Source: VBDM01 sp035637655
GTDB taxonomy: Bacteria > Pseudomonadota > Gammaproteobacteria > Burkholderiales > SG8-39
DNA: 64,000 bases
NCBI GenBank assembly: GCA_035637655.1
Contig: DASPWT010000207.1
Coordinates: forward strand, 1 to 64,000
Direction: 5' to 3'
The notes under the pieces: generated by a model
Told to the model about the DNA's origin: nothing
Seen by the model: only the letters and a program-made list of their open reading frames with translations
Database searches by the model: none
Program-made: the position numbers and the translations under genes
Shown here: positions 1-9,698 of the stretch, one piece after another
Layout of the letters: each line of letters opens with the position of its first letter
Position numbering within the stretch: the stretch's first letter is position 1

Positions 1-1284
1 GCCGTGCTCGGCGCTGATCGAGCCGCCGAAACGCGCCACACCGTCGTGCACGATGCGATTGATCGCCGCCGTATGCATGACAAAAACTTCGGGCGCGACC
101 CCCTCGGGAGCGGAGACGTTGTAGTGCAGGTTGCCGTCGCCGAGGTGGCCGAAACTCACCATCCTGACCCCCGGATAGTCGCGCTCAAGCTCCGCGTCCG
201 TCGTCGCGATGAACTCGGAAATACGCGAGATGGGAATCGACACGTCGTGCTTGATATTCGGGCCTTCATGGGCCTGCGCTTCGGAGATGAATTCGCGAAG
301 GCTCCAGAACGCCCGGGCCTGGGTTTCGCTCTGCGCGACCGCCGCGTCGAGAATGTTCTTCTGCTCGAGAGCCGCTTCGAGCATGCTTTCGGCCAAGGCC
401 CGGACGCCTCCACCCGGCTGCGTGTCCGAGAGTTCCATCAGCACATAGTGAGGAAAGCGGCGCGGGAAAGGTGCGGCGGTATCCCTGAAATGCTTGAGCA
501 CGAGCGAGAGGCAAAAATCGGAGAACAGCTCGAAGCCCGTGAGCCTCTCGCCGCAGGCCCCCAGAGCCCGCTCCAGCAGCACCAGAGCCTTTTCCGGACT
601 TTCCAGCGCCACCACGGCAGTGGCATGAGACCTGGGCAGTGGAAAGAGCTTCAAAACCGCCGCTGTGATCACGCCGAGCGTTCCTTCGGCACCAATGAAG
701 AGCTGCTTCAAGTCATAGCCGGTGTTGTCCTTGCGCAGGCCGCGCAAACCATCCCATACCTCTCCTGAGGGCAGCACGACCTCCAGTCCCAGCACCAGTT
801 CGCGAGCATTGCCATAGCGCAGCACGGCAGTGCCGCCCGCATTGGTGGAAAGATTGCCGCCGATTTCGCAGCTGCCTTCGGCGGCAAGGCTCAAGGGAAA
901 CAGCCGGCCGGCCTCTTCGGCGGTCTTCTGCAGGTTGGCCAACACGCACCCGGCATCCACCGTCATGGTGTTGTTTCGCGTATCGATTGCGCGGACCCGG
1001 TTCATGCGCGAAAGATTGAGAACGATTTGCGTACCGCTTGCATCCGGCGTCGCCGCGCCGCACAGGCCTGTGTTTCCCCCTTGAGGGACGATCGCCGTAC
1101 GCGAGTCGGCGCAGGCGCGCACCACCTCGGCCACCTCGGCGGTGGAGGCCGGCTTGACGACCGCGGCCGGCCTGCCTACGTAGCGTTTGCGCCAGTCGCT
1201 TGCGTAGGGCGCGACGTCCACCGGCAACGTGATCAGCCCCGCCGGTCCGACGATGGCCCGAATTTCTTCGATGAACGATCTCAT
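1..1284 (-). CDS. FAD-linked 2-hydroxyacid dehydrogenase (GlcD/D-2-hydroxyglutarate or D-lactate dehydrogenase type), 3' end cut by window
   Basis: This gene runs off the left edge, so only the first 428 codons are visible (family members are usually about 460-480 residues). It starts at an ATG at 1284. Residues 67-76 read PQGGNTGLCG, the FAD pyrophosphate-binding loop of PCMH-type flavoproteins. The visible C-terminal part contains SFGHLGDGNLHYNV, the conserved metal/substrate motif of the GlcD/DLD C-terminal domain. Such enzymes oxidise a D-2-hydroxyacid to the 2-oxoacid using FAD. The exact substrate (glycolate, D-lactate or D-2-hydroxyglutarate) cannot be read from sequence. It lies just downstream of rpe on the same strand with a 45-base gap. 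Confidence 0.88.
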   Translation of the reverse strand, partial: MRSFIEEIRAIVGPAGLITLPVDVAPYASDWRKRYVGRPAAVVKPASTAEVAEVVRACADSRTAIVPQGGNTGLCGAATPDASGTQIVLNLSRMNRVRAIDTRNNTMTVDAGCVLANLQKTAEEAGRLFPLSLAAEGSCEIGGNLSTNAGGTAVLRYGNARELVLGLEVVLPSGEVWDGLRGLRKDNTGYDLKQLFIGAEGTLGVITAAVLKLFPLPRSHATAVVALESPEKALVLLERALGACGERLTGFELFSDFCLSLVLKHFRDTAAPFPRRFPHYVLMELSDTQPGGGVRALAESMLEAALEQKNILDAAVAQSETQARAFWSLREFISEAQAHEGPNIKHDVSIPISRISEFIATTDAELERDYPGVRMVSFGHLGDGNLHYNVSAPEGVAPEVFVMHTAAINRIVHDGVARFGGSISAEHG

Positions 1285-1329
1285 TTCGGCCTCTCGGCGC
1301 GGCCGCGCAGTACTCTGCAATACCCGTCT

Positions 1330-2004
1330 CTAGCTGACGGACTTGAGCGCATCTCGCATCTGCGAGATAGTCGCCCGGTAGTCCTTCGAGCCGAAAATCG
1401 CGGAGCCCGCGACGAAGGTATCGGCCCCGGCGCGCGCGATGCCGGCGATGTTCCCGGCGTTCACGCCGCCGTCCACTTCCAGCATGATTGCGCGCCCCGC
1501 GTCGTCGATTTTCCCGCGCGCGTCGCGCAACTTCTCCAAGGTGTGAGGGATGAATTGCTGCCCGCCAAATCCGGGATTCACCGACATGATGAGAACCAGG
1601 TCGAGCTTGTGCAGGACGTGATCGAGGTAGGACAGCGGCGTCGCGGGATTCAATGCAAGGCCCGCCTTGCAGCCCGAGTCGTGGATCAAGCCGACGGTGC
1701 GATCGACGTGCTCGCTCGCCTCCGGGTGGAAGCTGATGATGTTGGCTCCAGCGCGAGCGAAATCCGGGATGATCCGATCGACCGGTCTGACCATCAAGTG
1801 CACGTCGATCAAGCTCTCGGTAAGCGGGCGGATCGCCTCGCACACGATCGGCCCCACCGTGAGGTTCGGGACGTAATGATTGTCCATCACGTCGAAGTGA
1901 ATCATGTCGGCTCCGGCTGCGACAACCGCAGCCACTTCATCGCCGAGCCGCGCGAAGTTTGCCGACAAGATGCTCGGTGCGATTCGGAACGTGCGTGCAG
2001 CCAT
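1330..2004 (-). CDS. rpe: Ribulose-phosphate 3-epimerase
   Basis: Interconverts ribulose 5-phosphate and xylulose 5-phosphate in the pentose phosphate/Calvin pathways. The 224-residue product has the normal family length. It starts MAARTFRIAPSILSANF and carries MIHFDVMDNHYVPN (metal-binding His/Asp on a TIM barrel), DVHLMV, SVNPGFGGQ and EVDGGV, all family signatures. The reading frame continues upstream, but homology begins at the ATG at 2004, so that start is chosen. It is transcribed toward the FAD-linked dehydrogenase and is divergent from apaG. In many relatives rpe is followed by gph (phosphoglycolate phosphatase), which is absent here. Confidence 0.96.
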   Translation of the reverse strand: MAARTFRIAPSILSANFARLGDEVAAVVAAGADMIHFDVMDNHYVPNLTVGPIVCEAIRPLTESLIDVHLMVRPVDRIIPDFARAGANIISFHPEASEHVDRTVGLIHDSGCKAGLALNPATPLSYLDHVLHKLDLVLIMSVNPGFGGQQFIPHTLEKLRDARGKIDDAGRAIMLEVDGGVNAGNIAGIARAGADTFVAGSAIFGSKDYRATISQMRDALKSVS

Positions 2005-2097
2005 CGCTGGAAATTCTACTTGGATTCGCCCGGGACCGCATGAAACGGCAATCATCTCACCCTTGTCAGTCCGCGCGATTTCGTGTGGAATGACCGC

Positions 2098-2481
2098 ATG
2101 GTCGCGGAAAATAAATACGAGGTCGCGGTCTCCTCGCAGACGCAATATGTCCCGGAGCAGTCCGACGAGCAGAACGCCCGCTTCGTCTTCGCCTACACCA
2201 TCACGATCCGCAACAACGGCAGCCTTCCCGCTCAGCTGATCTCGCGACACTGGATCATCACCGACGGCCGCAACCAGGTGCAGGAAGTGCGGGGTCTGGG
2301 CGTGGTCGGCGCTCAGCCGCTGCTCAAACCTGGGGAAAGCTTCGAGTACACGAGCGGCACCGCGATCGCGACGCCGGTCGGGACGATGCGAGGCAGCTAC
2401 CAGATGGTGGCCGAAGACGGTACCCAGTTCGACGCACCGATTCCCGAGTTCACCCTCTCGGTACCCCGTGTCCTGCACTAG
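2098..2481 (+). CDS. apaG: ApaG domain protein
   Basis: A 127-residue single-domain protein with the ApaG fibronectin-like fold. It has FVFAYTITIRNNG near the N-terminus, the VVGAQPLLKPGESFEYTSG segment and the C-terminal GTMRGSYQM. The family has been linked to Co2+/Mg2+ resistance and pyrophosphate-nucleotide binding, but the biochemical role is unsettled. An in-frame ATG at 2083 would add five residues; the 2098 start matches the usual length (about 125). It is divergent from rpe and precedes mltA. In E. coli apaG sits in the lptD-surA-pdxA-rsmA cluster; here it has moved about 16 kb away from that cluster. Confidence 0.93.
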   Translation: MVAENKYEVAVSSQTQYVPEQSDEQNARFVFAYTITIRNNGSLPAQLISRHWIITDGRNQVQEVRGLGVVGAQPLLKPGESFEYTSGTAIATPVGTMRGSYQMVAEDGTQFDAPIPEFTLSVPRVLH

Positions 2482-2497
2482 TCCCGTTCCGAAGCCG

Positions 2498-3712
2498 ATG
2501 ATAAATGACTTGCGTTGGCTTTTTCTCGCGGCCGCGGGCTTGATTGCAGGCTGCACTCTGCAGCCACTGTCGGACGGGGGTTGTCCGGCTTCTTCGGCCT
2601 GCCCGTGTCAGGCGTGTCCCGGGCTGCCGGCCCCTCGCATCAATGCGCTCGAGCCCGTCGATTTCGGAACGCTGACGGGCTGGAAGGATGGCGAGCAAGC
2701 GGCGGCCTGGCCCGCTTTCCTCGCATCCTGTCAGGCGCTGCGCTGGCGTGAGGCGTGGCGCGGTGTGTGCGCGCGAGCGATGGAGCTTCGCTCGCCCGGC
2801 GACGAGGAGGCGCGGCGCTTCCTGGAAGAATATTTCACTCCGTGGCGTCTCGCCAACCCCGACGGCGCGATCGAGGGGCTGGTCACGGGTTACTACGAAC
2901 CGCTCCTGCGCGGCAGCCGCGCCATGGCCGCGCCGTTTGTTTACCCTGTGTACGGTCCGCCGGATGATCTCCTCACTATCGACCTTTCAGCGACCAACCC
3001 GGAGCTGCGCGGCATGCGCTTGCGCGGGCGCGTCGAGGGAAAGCGTGTCGTGCCGTATTACTCGCGCGCGGAAATCGCTCGCGGTGCCGCACCGATCGCC
3101 GGAAAGGAAATCCTGTGGGTCGATGATCCGATCGAAGCCTTTTTCCTCCAGATCCAGGGTTCCGGAAGGGTCCAGCTCGAGGGCGGCGAGACGCTGCGCC
3201 TCGGCTACGCGGACCAGAACGGCCACCCTTTTCAATCGATCGGGCGCTACCTCGTCGAGCGCGGCGAGCTCCAACTCGGCGAAGCTTCGATGTCCGGGAT
3301 CAAGGCCTGGGTGGCGGCGAATCCGAAGCGTGTCGAAGAGCTGCTCAACCAGAACCCGAGCTTCGTGTTCTTTCGCGAACTGCCGCTCGCCGACCCGGCG
3401 AGCGGTCCCGTCGGCGCGCTCGGCGTGCCGCTCGCGCCGGGCCGCTCGATCGCCGTCGATCCGCGTTACGTCCCGCTCGGGGCTCCGGTATTTCTCGCGA
3501 CGACCTTTCCGGCGAGCGCGACGCCGCTCACCCGCCTGGTCCTCGCTCAGGATACGGGCGGGGCGATCCGCAATCCGGTGCGCGCGGATTTCTTCTGGGG
3601 GTTCGGTCCCGAGGCGGGCGCCCAAGCGGGCCGCATGCGGCAACCGGGGAGGATGTGGGCCCTTCTCCCGAAGGACCTGAAACCCGCTCCGACCGGCGCC
3701 GTGACGCCCTGA
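2498..3712 (+). CDS. mltA: Membrane-bound lytic murein transglycosylase A (lipoprotein)
   Basis: Cleaves peptidoglycan glycan strands with formation of 1,6-anhydromuropeptides, anchored to the outer membrane. The start at 2498 gives a short lipoprotein signal with the lipobox LIAGC (Cys19), better placed than the upstream in-frame ATG at 2468, which overlaps the apaG end. The MltA domain includes GLVTGYYEPLL, and the 3D domain has QDTGGAI with the predicted catalytic Asp at about residue 352, followed by RADFFWGFG. Length 404 residues is close to the family norm. It follows apaG on the same strand, separated by 16 bases. Confidence 0.95.
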   Translation: MINDLRWLFLAAAGLIAGCTLQPLSDGGCPASSACPCQACPGLPAPRINALEPVDFGTLTGWKDGEQAAAWPAFLASCQALRWREAWRGVCARAMELRSPGDEEARRFLEEYFTPWRLANPDGAIEGLVTGYYEPLLRGSRAMAAPFVYPVYGPPDDLLTIDLSATNPELRGMRLRGRVEGKRVVPYYSRAEIARGAAPIAGKEILWVDDPIEAFFLQIQGSGRVQLEGGETLRLGYADQNGHPFQSIGRYLVERGELQLGEASMSGIKAWVAANPKRVEELLNQNPSFVFFRELPLADPASGPVGALGVPLAPGRSIAVDPRYVPLGAPVFLATTFPASATPLTRLVLAQDTGGAIRNPVRADFFWGFGPEAGAQAGRMRQPGRMWALLPKDLKPAPTGAVTP

Positions 3713-3736
3713 AGCGGGGTACGCCTGCTCAAGAGT

Positions 3737-4438
3737 TTATTTCCTGGCCTCGTCGATCAATTTCACCAGCTCCTCGGGCCGGGCGCCGAGGATTCTCTCC
3801 CCATTTGTCGTAAAGCTGGTTGGCGTCGCTCTTACGCCGATTTTCTTACCGAGGGCAAGCCACTTATCGACCGGCGCGTTACAGGAGGGCGCGGCCGCCG
3901 GGTCTCGGCCGTTCAGCATGAAATCGTAGTAGGCCTTGGCCCGGTCGGGCGCGCACCAGATGGCTCGCGCCTTGTCCGGCGACTCGGGCCGGAGAATGGG
4001 GTAGAGAAACGTATAGATCGTAATGTCGTCCTGGCGCATCAGCGCGCGGTCGAGGCTCTTGCAATAGGGGCAGAACGGATCGGCGAAAATCGCCACCACG
4101 CGCCTGCCGTTGCCCCGCACCTGCTTGATCGCGAGATCGAGCGGCAAATCCTCGAACTTGATCGCGGTAAGTTTTTGCTGTCGCTCTTCGGTGAGATTCT
4201 TTTGAGAGCGCGCGTCGATGATCTCGCCCTTGAACACGAAGTTCACCTTCTCATCGGTATAGAACAGCGTCTCCCCGACCACGATCTCGTACAGGTCGGC
4301 GTAGGACGTCTTGGTCACGCTGTCCACTTTGATTCCGTCGAAGCGGCCCTCGACGCCTCGCCTCACCGAAGCCTCGTCGGCGAGCCCCGTCGTCGTAAAG
4401 GCCGCAGCGAGAAATAGAGCCGGCAGTCGCAAACTCAT
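3737..4438 (-). CDS. dsbC: Periplasmic thiol:disulfide interchange protein DsbC
   Basis: A disulfide isomerase that corrects wrongly paired cysteines in the periplasm. The 233-residue protein has a signal peptide (about residues 1-20, ending in GLA-DEA), an N-terminal DsbC dimerisation region, and a thioredoxin-like domain with the active site CPYC at 123-126. The cis-proline loop (TPTSF) is near the C-terminus. A second cysteine pair (WCAP...SCNAP) matches the structural disulfide of DsbC. Its ATG overlaps the stop of the upstream monooxygenase gene by four bases, so the two are probably co-transcribed. It converges on mltA. Confidence 0.94.
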   Translation of the reverse strand: MSLRLPALFLAAAFTTTGLADEASVRRGVEGRFDGIKVDSVTKTSYADLYEIVVGETLFYTDEKVNFVFKGEIIDARSQKNLTEERQQKLTAIKFEDLPLDLAIKQVRGNGRRVVAIFADPFCPYCKSLDRALMRQDDITIYTFLYPILRPESPDKARAIWCAPDRAKAYYDFMLNGRDPAAAPSCNAPVDKWLALGKKIGVRATPTSFTTNGERILGARPEELVKLIDEARK

Positions 4439-5619
4439 AGTGACTCCTTGTGCTGAAGGCCCCCGCCCATTCCCATGGCGCGGCGCGCAAGCAGCGTCTT
4501 GATGACCGGATTGGAGTTCGTCAGGTTCAATCCGAAGTTTCGGATTCCCGCGGCCATTCGATGGTCGGCGCCAAACATCCGGATGAGTCCGTCGGTGACC
4601 CAGCGCAACGCCAGTATATCCTCCGCGCGAGCGCGCTCATAGCGCCGCAGCAGAAGGCGATCTCCCGGGTCAGGCGCCTCGCGGAGCAGCTCGGCGAGCG
4701 TGTGCGCGTCGCCCAGTCCCAGATTGACTCCCTGCCCGGCGAGCGGGTGCACGACGTGCGCCGCGTCGCCGATGAGCGCGATCCTCCCCTGTGCCATCCG
4801 ATCGCCGGACATGCGACTCAAGGGAAAGGCGGCGGGCGGGGTGAGCGGTTCCAGGGCCCCCAGAGCTTCGTCGCCCGCTTCGCTCACGCGAGCGCAAAGC
4901 GCCGTGGGCGCGAGGGCGAGCAGTTCGCGTGCATGCGTTTCCGGCGTGGACCAGACGATCGAGATGCGCCGGTCGGGCAGGGGCAGATAGGCGAGCACCC
5001 CGTCACGGCGAAACCATTGATACGCGATATTGCGATGTGCCCGCGCGCAGACGAAGTTGGCGACGACGCCGAGCTGCGCGTAGCTTCCGCCGCTAGCTTC
5101 GATGCCCGCGGCGCGCCGGACCCACGATTCGGCCCCGTCGGCGCCGACCGCCAGTTTCGCGACCATGACGCGGCCGTCCTCCAGCCCGATCTCAACACGG
5201 TCTGCGTAGCAGCGCAGGCGCAACGGCATCGCCGGACAGAGCAAGGAGAGATTGCGCTGGCTCTCCAGTCCCCGCCACAGAGCATGCTGCAGCCGGCCCG
5301 ATTCGGCCGTCGCTGCAAGCTCACGAACCCCCGAGTCGTAGGCGGAGAATTCGAGCCGCGAGCGGCCGTCGTCGCCGAACACGCGCATTGCGTGGATCGG
5401 AGTCACCCGCACGGCATCCATGCGCAGCCACGCGCCGATGTCTTCGAGAAACGCGACGCTCGCAGGAGCCAGCGCGTACACGCGGGAATCCCATTCCGCG
5501 CCCGGTGCGGCCGGCACCCCGCGCTCGATCAGCGCCAGCCTGAGGCCGGTGTCCGCAAGCGCGGCGGCGAGGCTCGCGCCGACGAGCCCGGCGCCTACGA
5601 TGATGACATCGAATTCCAT
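4435..5619 (-). CDS. UbiH/UbiF/UbiM-family FAD-dependent ubiquinone-ring monooxygenase
   Basis: A 394-residue class A flavoprotein hydroxylase. The N-terminal VIIVGAGLVGASLAAAL is the dinucleotide-binding GxGxxG motif, AVGADGAESWVRR is the DG motif, and IALIGDAAHVVHPLAGQGVN is the GD motif of the ubiquinone hydroxylase group. It should add a hydroxyl group to the ubiquinone precursor ring. A second paralogue at 27330-28460 looks like UbiH proper, so this one is more likely the UbiF/UbiM-type enzyme; the exact position hydroxylated is inference. Start 5619 is chosen because homology begins at MEFDVIIVGAG. Its stop overlaps the dsbC start. Confidence 0.88.
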   Translation of the reverse strand: MEFDVIIVGAGLVGASLAAALADTGLRLALIERGVPAAPGAEWDSRVYALAPASVAFLEDIGAWLRMDAVRVTPIHAMRVFGDDGRSRLEFSAYDSGVRELAATAESGRLQHALWRGLESQRNLSLLCPAMPLRLRCYADRVEIGLEDGRVMVAKLAVGADGAESWVRRAAGIEASGGSYAQLGVVANFVCARAHRNIAYQWFRRDGVLAYLPLPDRRISIVWSTPETHARELLALAPTALCARVSEAGDEALGALEPLTPPAAFPLSRMSGDRMAQGRIALIGDAAHVVHPLAGQGVNLGLGDAHTLAELLREAPDPGDRLLLRRYERARAEDILALRWVTDGLIRMFGADHRMAAGIRNFGLNLTNSNPVIKTLLARRAMGMGGGLQHKESL

Positions 5620-5691
5620 CCCGAATTCTATCCCGTTATCGAAGCCGTCCTTCCACGAACCCACCGCCGTTCGCGAGGCAAGCGCTTCCGC

Positions 5692-6405
5692 TCAACATAT
5701 CATCCAGAAAGCAAGGGTCAACCGGGGAAAGTCAAAAAAAGAGTTCTTCGGATGATAGGCAGCGTGGAAATACTCGGAAGGAAAGATCAGCAGCCGTCCC
5801 GGAACCATGTCGATCACCCCGGCCATTTCCCAGAACTCGTCGGGATTCTCCAACCAGTAGTCCCGTCCATCCTCTACGATCCGGGGATTCTGCCGCGTCG
5901 CCTGCGCGTACGATTCGTCCACGATGAGCGAGTTTGATTTCCTGAACCGGAAGAATGCCGTACCGCCCGAGCACTCACCTGGACTGTTCAGATAGACGAT
6001 ACAGGTGAACGATCGCTTGACGTCACCTGATGTGTCGTAGTGCGGAAAAGCGAAGTCGCCGCGTTTCTCGTGGATCTGCATGAACCAGTTGACGTCGACG
6101 GCCGGATCCTGGGGCCGCGTTGCGGTCGAGTACACGGTCTGAATGGCCTGCTGCGCAACGGCAAGCATGCGGTTTGGAAACCAGACCGGGAAGCGAAGCC
6201 GGCAATCGTAGTAATCGACAAAATTTCTCCCCCCTTCCACATACTTCCAGTTCGCCGCGGGAGCGGTTCCCACGACCGACCGTGCTTCGGCAGGGGACTT
6301 GAGGAAACCGTCGATGACGACCGCGGGAATCGAGGCCGGAGCCGCGTTCTTTATGACAAGACTCGTATTGACGTCGAACAGCTCGTTGAAGAGGAATGGC
6401 TTCAT
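5692..6405 (-). CDS. Putative Fe(II)/2-oxoglutarate-dependent oxygenase (DUF6445-like)
   Basis: The 237-residue protein is not assigned to a known pathway. It carries an HxD...H arrangement typical of a 2-His-1-carboxylate iron site: H122-Y-D124, then H214 in EYFHAAYHP, followed by R228, a position that binds 2-oxoglutarate in this fold. GGTAFFRFR at about 148-155 resembles the core of the DUF6445 group. The ATG at 6405 is preceded by GGGGAA, a plausible ribosome-binding site. It follows the next oxygenase-like gene by 23 bases on the same strand, so the two probably form one transcript. Substrate is unknown; a role in modifying a protein or peptide is only a guess. Confidence 0.6.
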   Translation of the reverse strand: MKPFLFNELFDVNTSLVIKNAAPASIPAVVIDGFLKSPAEARSVVGTAPAANWKYVEGGRNFVDYYDCRLRFPVWFPNRMLAVAQQAIQTVYSTATRPQDPAVDVNWFMQIHEKRGDFAFPHYDTSGDVKRSFTCIVYLNSPGECSGGTAFFRFRKSNSLIVDESYAQATRQNPRIVEDGRDYWLENPDEFWEMAGVIDMVPGRLLIFPSEYFHAAYHPKNSFFDFPRLTLAFWMIC

Positions 6406-6428
6406 TGTTCCCCAACGGCTCGCCCGGG

Positions 6429-7034
6429 TCAGGCAGCTCGACGTAGATTGAAAGCAAGTGAAATTCTGATTTTGTCGCTCTTGTTACACTGAACGCCGTG
6501 CGGTACCCACGATTCAAACATGATAAGCCTGCCCGCCTGCGGCGGGAATCCGACTTCTGGCATGGTAAAGAATGTTTTGCCTGTGGTACTGGTGAAGGCC
6601 CGATGAGATCGGCGTGCCCCTATCGGGTCCGGAAGCACCAGGTCTCCGCACTTCTCAGGCGCTTCGACGTAGTAGGTAGCGGATAGAAGGCTGCCGTCGT
6701 GTGAATGCTGCGCCTCTTGTGTTCCAGGCCGGAAAATGTTGATCCACGAGCGCTCGATCTCGAGAGGAATCGGCGCGCAGCCGAGGCCTTTTACAAATGC
6801 GTCCCCGGCGCGCAGCACCGTTTCCTTGAGTTCGGCCAGCTTTGCGTCTTCCAGCACGGATGTCTTCGCGGCGAAATAGGACGTTTCCAGGGATTCAAAC
6901 GGAACCGGGGAAACGTCACGCTTGGCGCCCTCTGTCTCCAGATAGGTCTTGACCTTCGCGTGCGTCACATCACGAACATGTGGATCCACATCCTGGTGGA
7001 AGACGGGTACGGGGAACCAGAGCTCGACGGGCAT
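6429..7034 (-). CDS. Putative Fe(II)/2-oxoglutarate oxygenase, TIGR02466/PF13759-like
   Basis: A 201-residue protein with the layout of the 2OG-Fe(II) oxygenase family common in marine phages and bacteria. WINIFRPGTQEAQHSHDG gives the H-x-H/D iron ligands (H110, H112, D113), SATYYVEAP follows, and the distal ligand is H179 in SWVPHGV with R190 in KIRISLAFN. The frame extends upstream to a TTG at 7055, but the ATG at 7034 is preferred because the homologous region begins MPVELWFPVPVF. It is followed after 23 bases by a second oxygenase-like gene and sits next to tRNA-Met. Function and substrate are unknown. Confidence 0.65.
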   Translation of the reverse strand: MPVELWFPVPVFHQDVDPHVRDVTHAKVKTYLETEGAKRDVSPVPFESLETSYFAAKTSVLEDAKLAELKETVLRAGDAFVKGLGCAPIPLEIERSWINIFRPGTQEAQHSHDGSLLSATYYVEAPEKCGDLVLPDPIGARRSHRAFTSTTGKTFFTMPEVGFPPQAGRLIMFESWVPHGVQCNKSDKIRISLAFNLRRAA

Positions 7035-7209
7035 ACCAGGTTTTTGCGAAATCAAAATTCAATGATACTGCCTTGCCGAGTTTCGGATAGTCTGCAGTCT
7101 CGCATGCGGCCGGGCTGGCGGAATTTCGGATCGGCGCCTCAACTGGAGAAATTCCGGTTGGGTGCCGCACAGCGGCGGGTTTCACGCGTGGCGAATAGTG
7201 GAGCTTCCC

Positions 7210-7239
7210 TTGACAAGCATTCAACGCAAAAAGGATAAT
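7210..7239 (+). promoter_or_regulatory. Sigma70-type promoter of tRNA-Met
   Basis: The -35 hexamer TTGACA (7210-7215, perfect consensus) and -10 hexamer GATAAT (7234-7239, one mismatch) are separated by 18 bases. The expected transcription start, around 7246, lies a few bases before the mature tRNA 5' end at 7254. Transcription might continue into miaB. Confidence 0.8.
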
Positions 7240-7253
7240 TCCCGGTTTTCTGT

Positions 7254-7330
<77 letters not shown>

Positions 7331-7421
7331 TTTCTCTCCTCTAGCGAGCGATTATGGCCCCACGCCGCGCCGCATGCCTTGCGCTCCTGCCGGTCCTGCT
7401 TGGGGCCCGAGGGCAAATAAC

Positions 7422-8753
7422 ATGACGAAAAAGCTGTTCATTCGGACCTTCGGCTGCCAGATGAACGAGTACGACTCGGACAAGATGGCGGACCTGCTGC
7501 GCGCGGCGAAGGGTTTCGAGATCACCGACCAGCCCGAAAATGCGGATCTGATCCTGTTCAACACCTGCTCGGTGCGCGAAAGGGCGCAGGAAAAAGTATT
7601 TCACGATCTCGGGCGCGTGAAACACCTGAAGCAGGCGCGGCGTGACCTTCTCATCGGCGTGGGCGGCTGTGTCGCGAGCCAGGAAGGCGCGGCCATCGTC
7701 GCGCGCGCGCCCTATGTCGATCTCGTGTTCGGCCCGCAGACGCTGCACCGGCTTCCGGACTTGATCGACGCTCGGCAAAGCTCCGGCCGGCCGCAGGTGG
7801 ACGTCTCCTTCCCGGAAATGGAAAAATTCGACAAGCTTCCACCGGCTCGCGTCGAGGGGCCGAGTGCCTTTGTTTCGATCATGGAAGGCTGCAGCAAGTA
7901 TTGCAGCTTCTGCGTCGTCCCCTATACGCGCGGCGAGGAATTCTCCCGGCGCTTCGACGACGTCCTGACCGAGGTCGCGGACCTCGCAGACCAAGGCGTC
8001 AAGGAAGTGACTCTGCTCGGTCAGAACGTCAACGCCTATCGCGGCAGGATGGCCGACGGCGTGATCGCGGATTTTGCCCTTCTGCTCGAGTATGTCGCGG
8101 AGGTTCCCGGCATCGGGCGCATCCGCTATACCACTTCCCATCCCAAGGAATTTACCCAGCGTCTCATCGACGCCTACATCCGGATCGACAAGCTCGCACC
8201 GCACGTGCATCTGCCGGTGCAGTCCGGCTCGGACCGGGTGCTTGCGGCGATGAAGCGCGGGTACACCGCCCTTGAATACAAGTCGATCGTGCGCCGGCTC
8301 CGCGCCGCGCGGCCCGGCATCAGCATCTCTTCGGATTTCATCGTGGGCTTCCCCGGGGAAACCGAGCAGGATTTCGAAGCGACCCTGAAGCTCGCGGACG
8401 AGATCGGCTTCGACAATTCGTTTTCATTTGTCTACAGCCGGCGACCGGGAACCCCCGCCGCCGAGCTTCCCGACGCCACGCCACAGGAAGTGAAACTTGC
8501 GCGGCTTGTCCGGCTGCAGGAGAAAATCGATGCGCATGCGAGCAGGATCGGCGAGCGCATGGTCGGCACGCGCCAGCGCATTCTCGTCGAAGGCGCCTCG
8601 CGCAGGCACGCCGGGGAACTCTCGGGCCGCGCCGCAGACAACCGCGTCGTCAACTTTCCTGGCCCCCGGCACCTCGTTGGGCAGTTCGTCGAGGTGACCG
8701 TCACTGCGGCGATGGCCCATTCGCTCCGCGGCGAGGTCCGCGTTGCGGCGTAG
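7422..8753 (+). CDS. miaB: tRNA (N6-isopentenyladenosine-37) methylthiotransferase MiaB
   Basis: A radical SAM enzyme that adds the 2-methylthio group to i6A37 in tRNAs reading UNN codons. The 443-residue protein has the N-terminal UPF0004 domain starting IRTFGCQMNEYDSD (Cys12 plus two more cluster cysteines) and the radical SAM motif C157-SKY-C161-SF-C164. The C-terminal TRAM domain follows. Start 7422 (ATG) is chosen because homologues begin MTKKLFIRTFGCQ; the longer frame upstream is not conserved. It is the first gene of miaB-phoH-ybeY-corC-lnt and follows tRNA-Met closely. Confidence 0.97.
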   Translation: MTKKLFIRTFGCQMNEYDSDKMADLLRAAKGFEITDQPENADLILFNTCSVRERAQEKVFHDLGRVKHLKQARRDLLIGVGGCVASQEGAAIVARAPYVDLVFGPQTLHRLPDLIDARQSSGRPQVDVSFPEMEKFDKLPPARVEGPSAFVSIMEGCSKYCSFCVVPYTRGEEFSRRFDDVLTEVADLADQGVKEVTLLGQNVNAYRGRMADGVIADFALLLEYVAEVPGIGRIRYTTSHPKEFTQRLIDAYIRIDKLAPHVHLPVQSGSDRVLAAMKRGYTALEYKSIVRRLRAARPGISISSDFIVGFPGETEQDFEATLKLADEIGFDNSFSFVYSRRPGTPAAELPDATPQEVKLARLVRLQEKIDAHASRIGERMVGTRQRILVEGASRRHAGELSGRAADNRVVNFPGPRHLVGQFVEVTVTAAMAHSLRGEVRVAA

Positions 8754-8757
8754 GCCT

Positions 8758-9693
<936 letters not shown>

Positions 9694-9698
9694 CTGCC

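Noticed and set aside
713..1843. A 376-codon minus-strand frame over the first two genes.
   Set aside because: It is out of frame with the FAD-linked dehydrogenase and rpe, both of which have clear family motifs.
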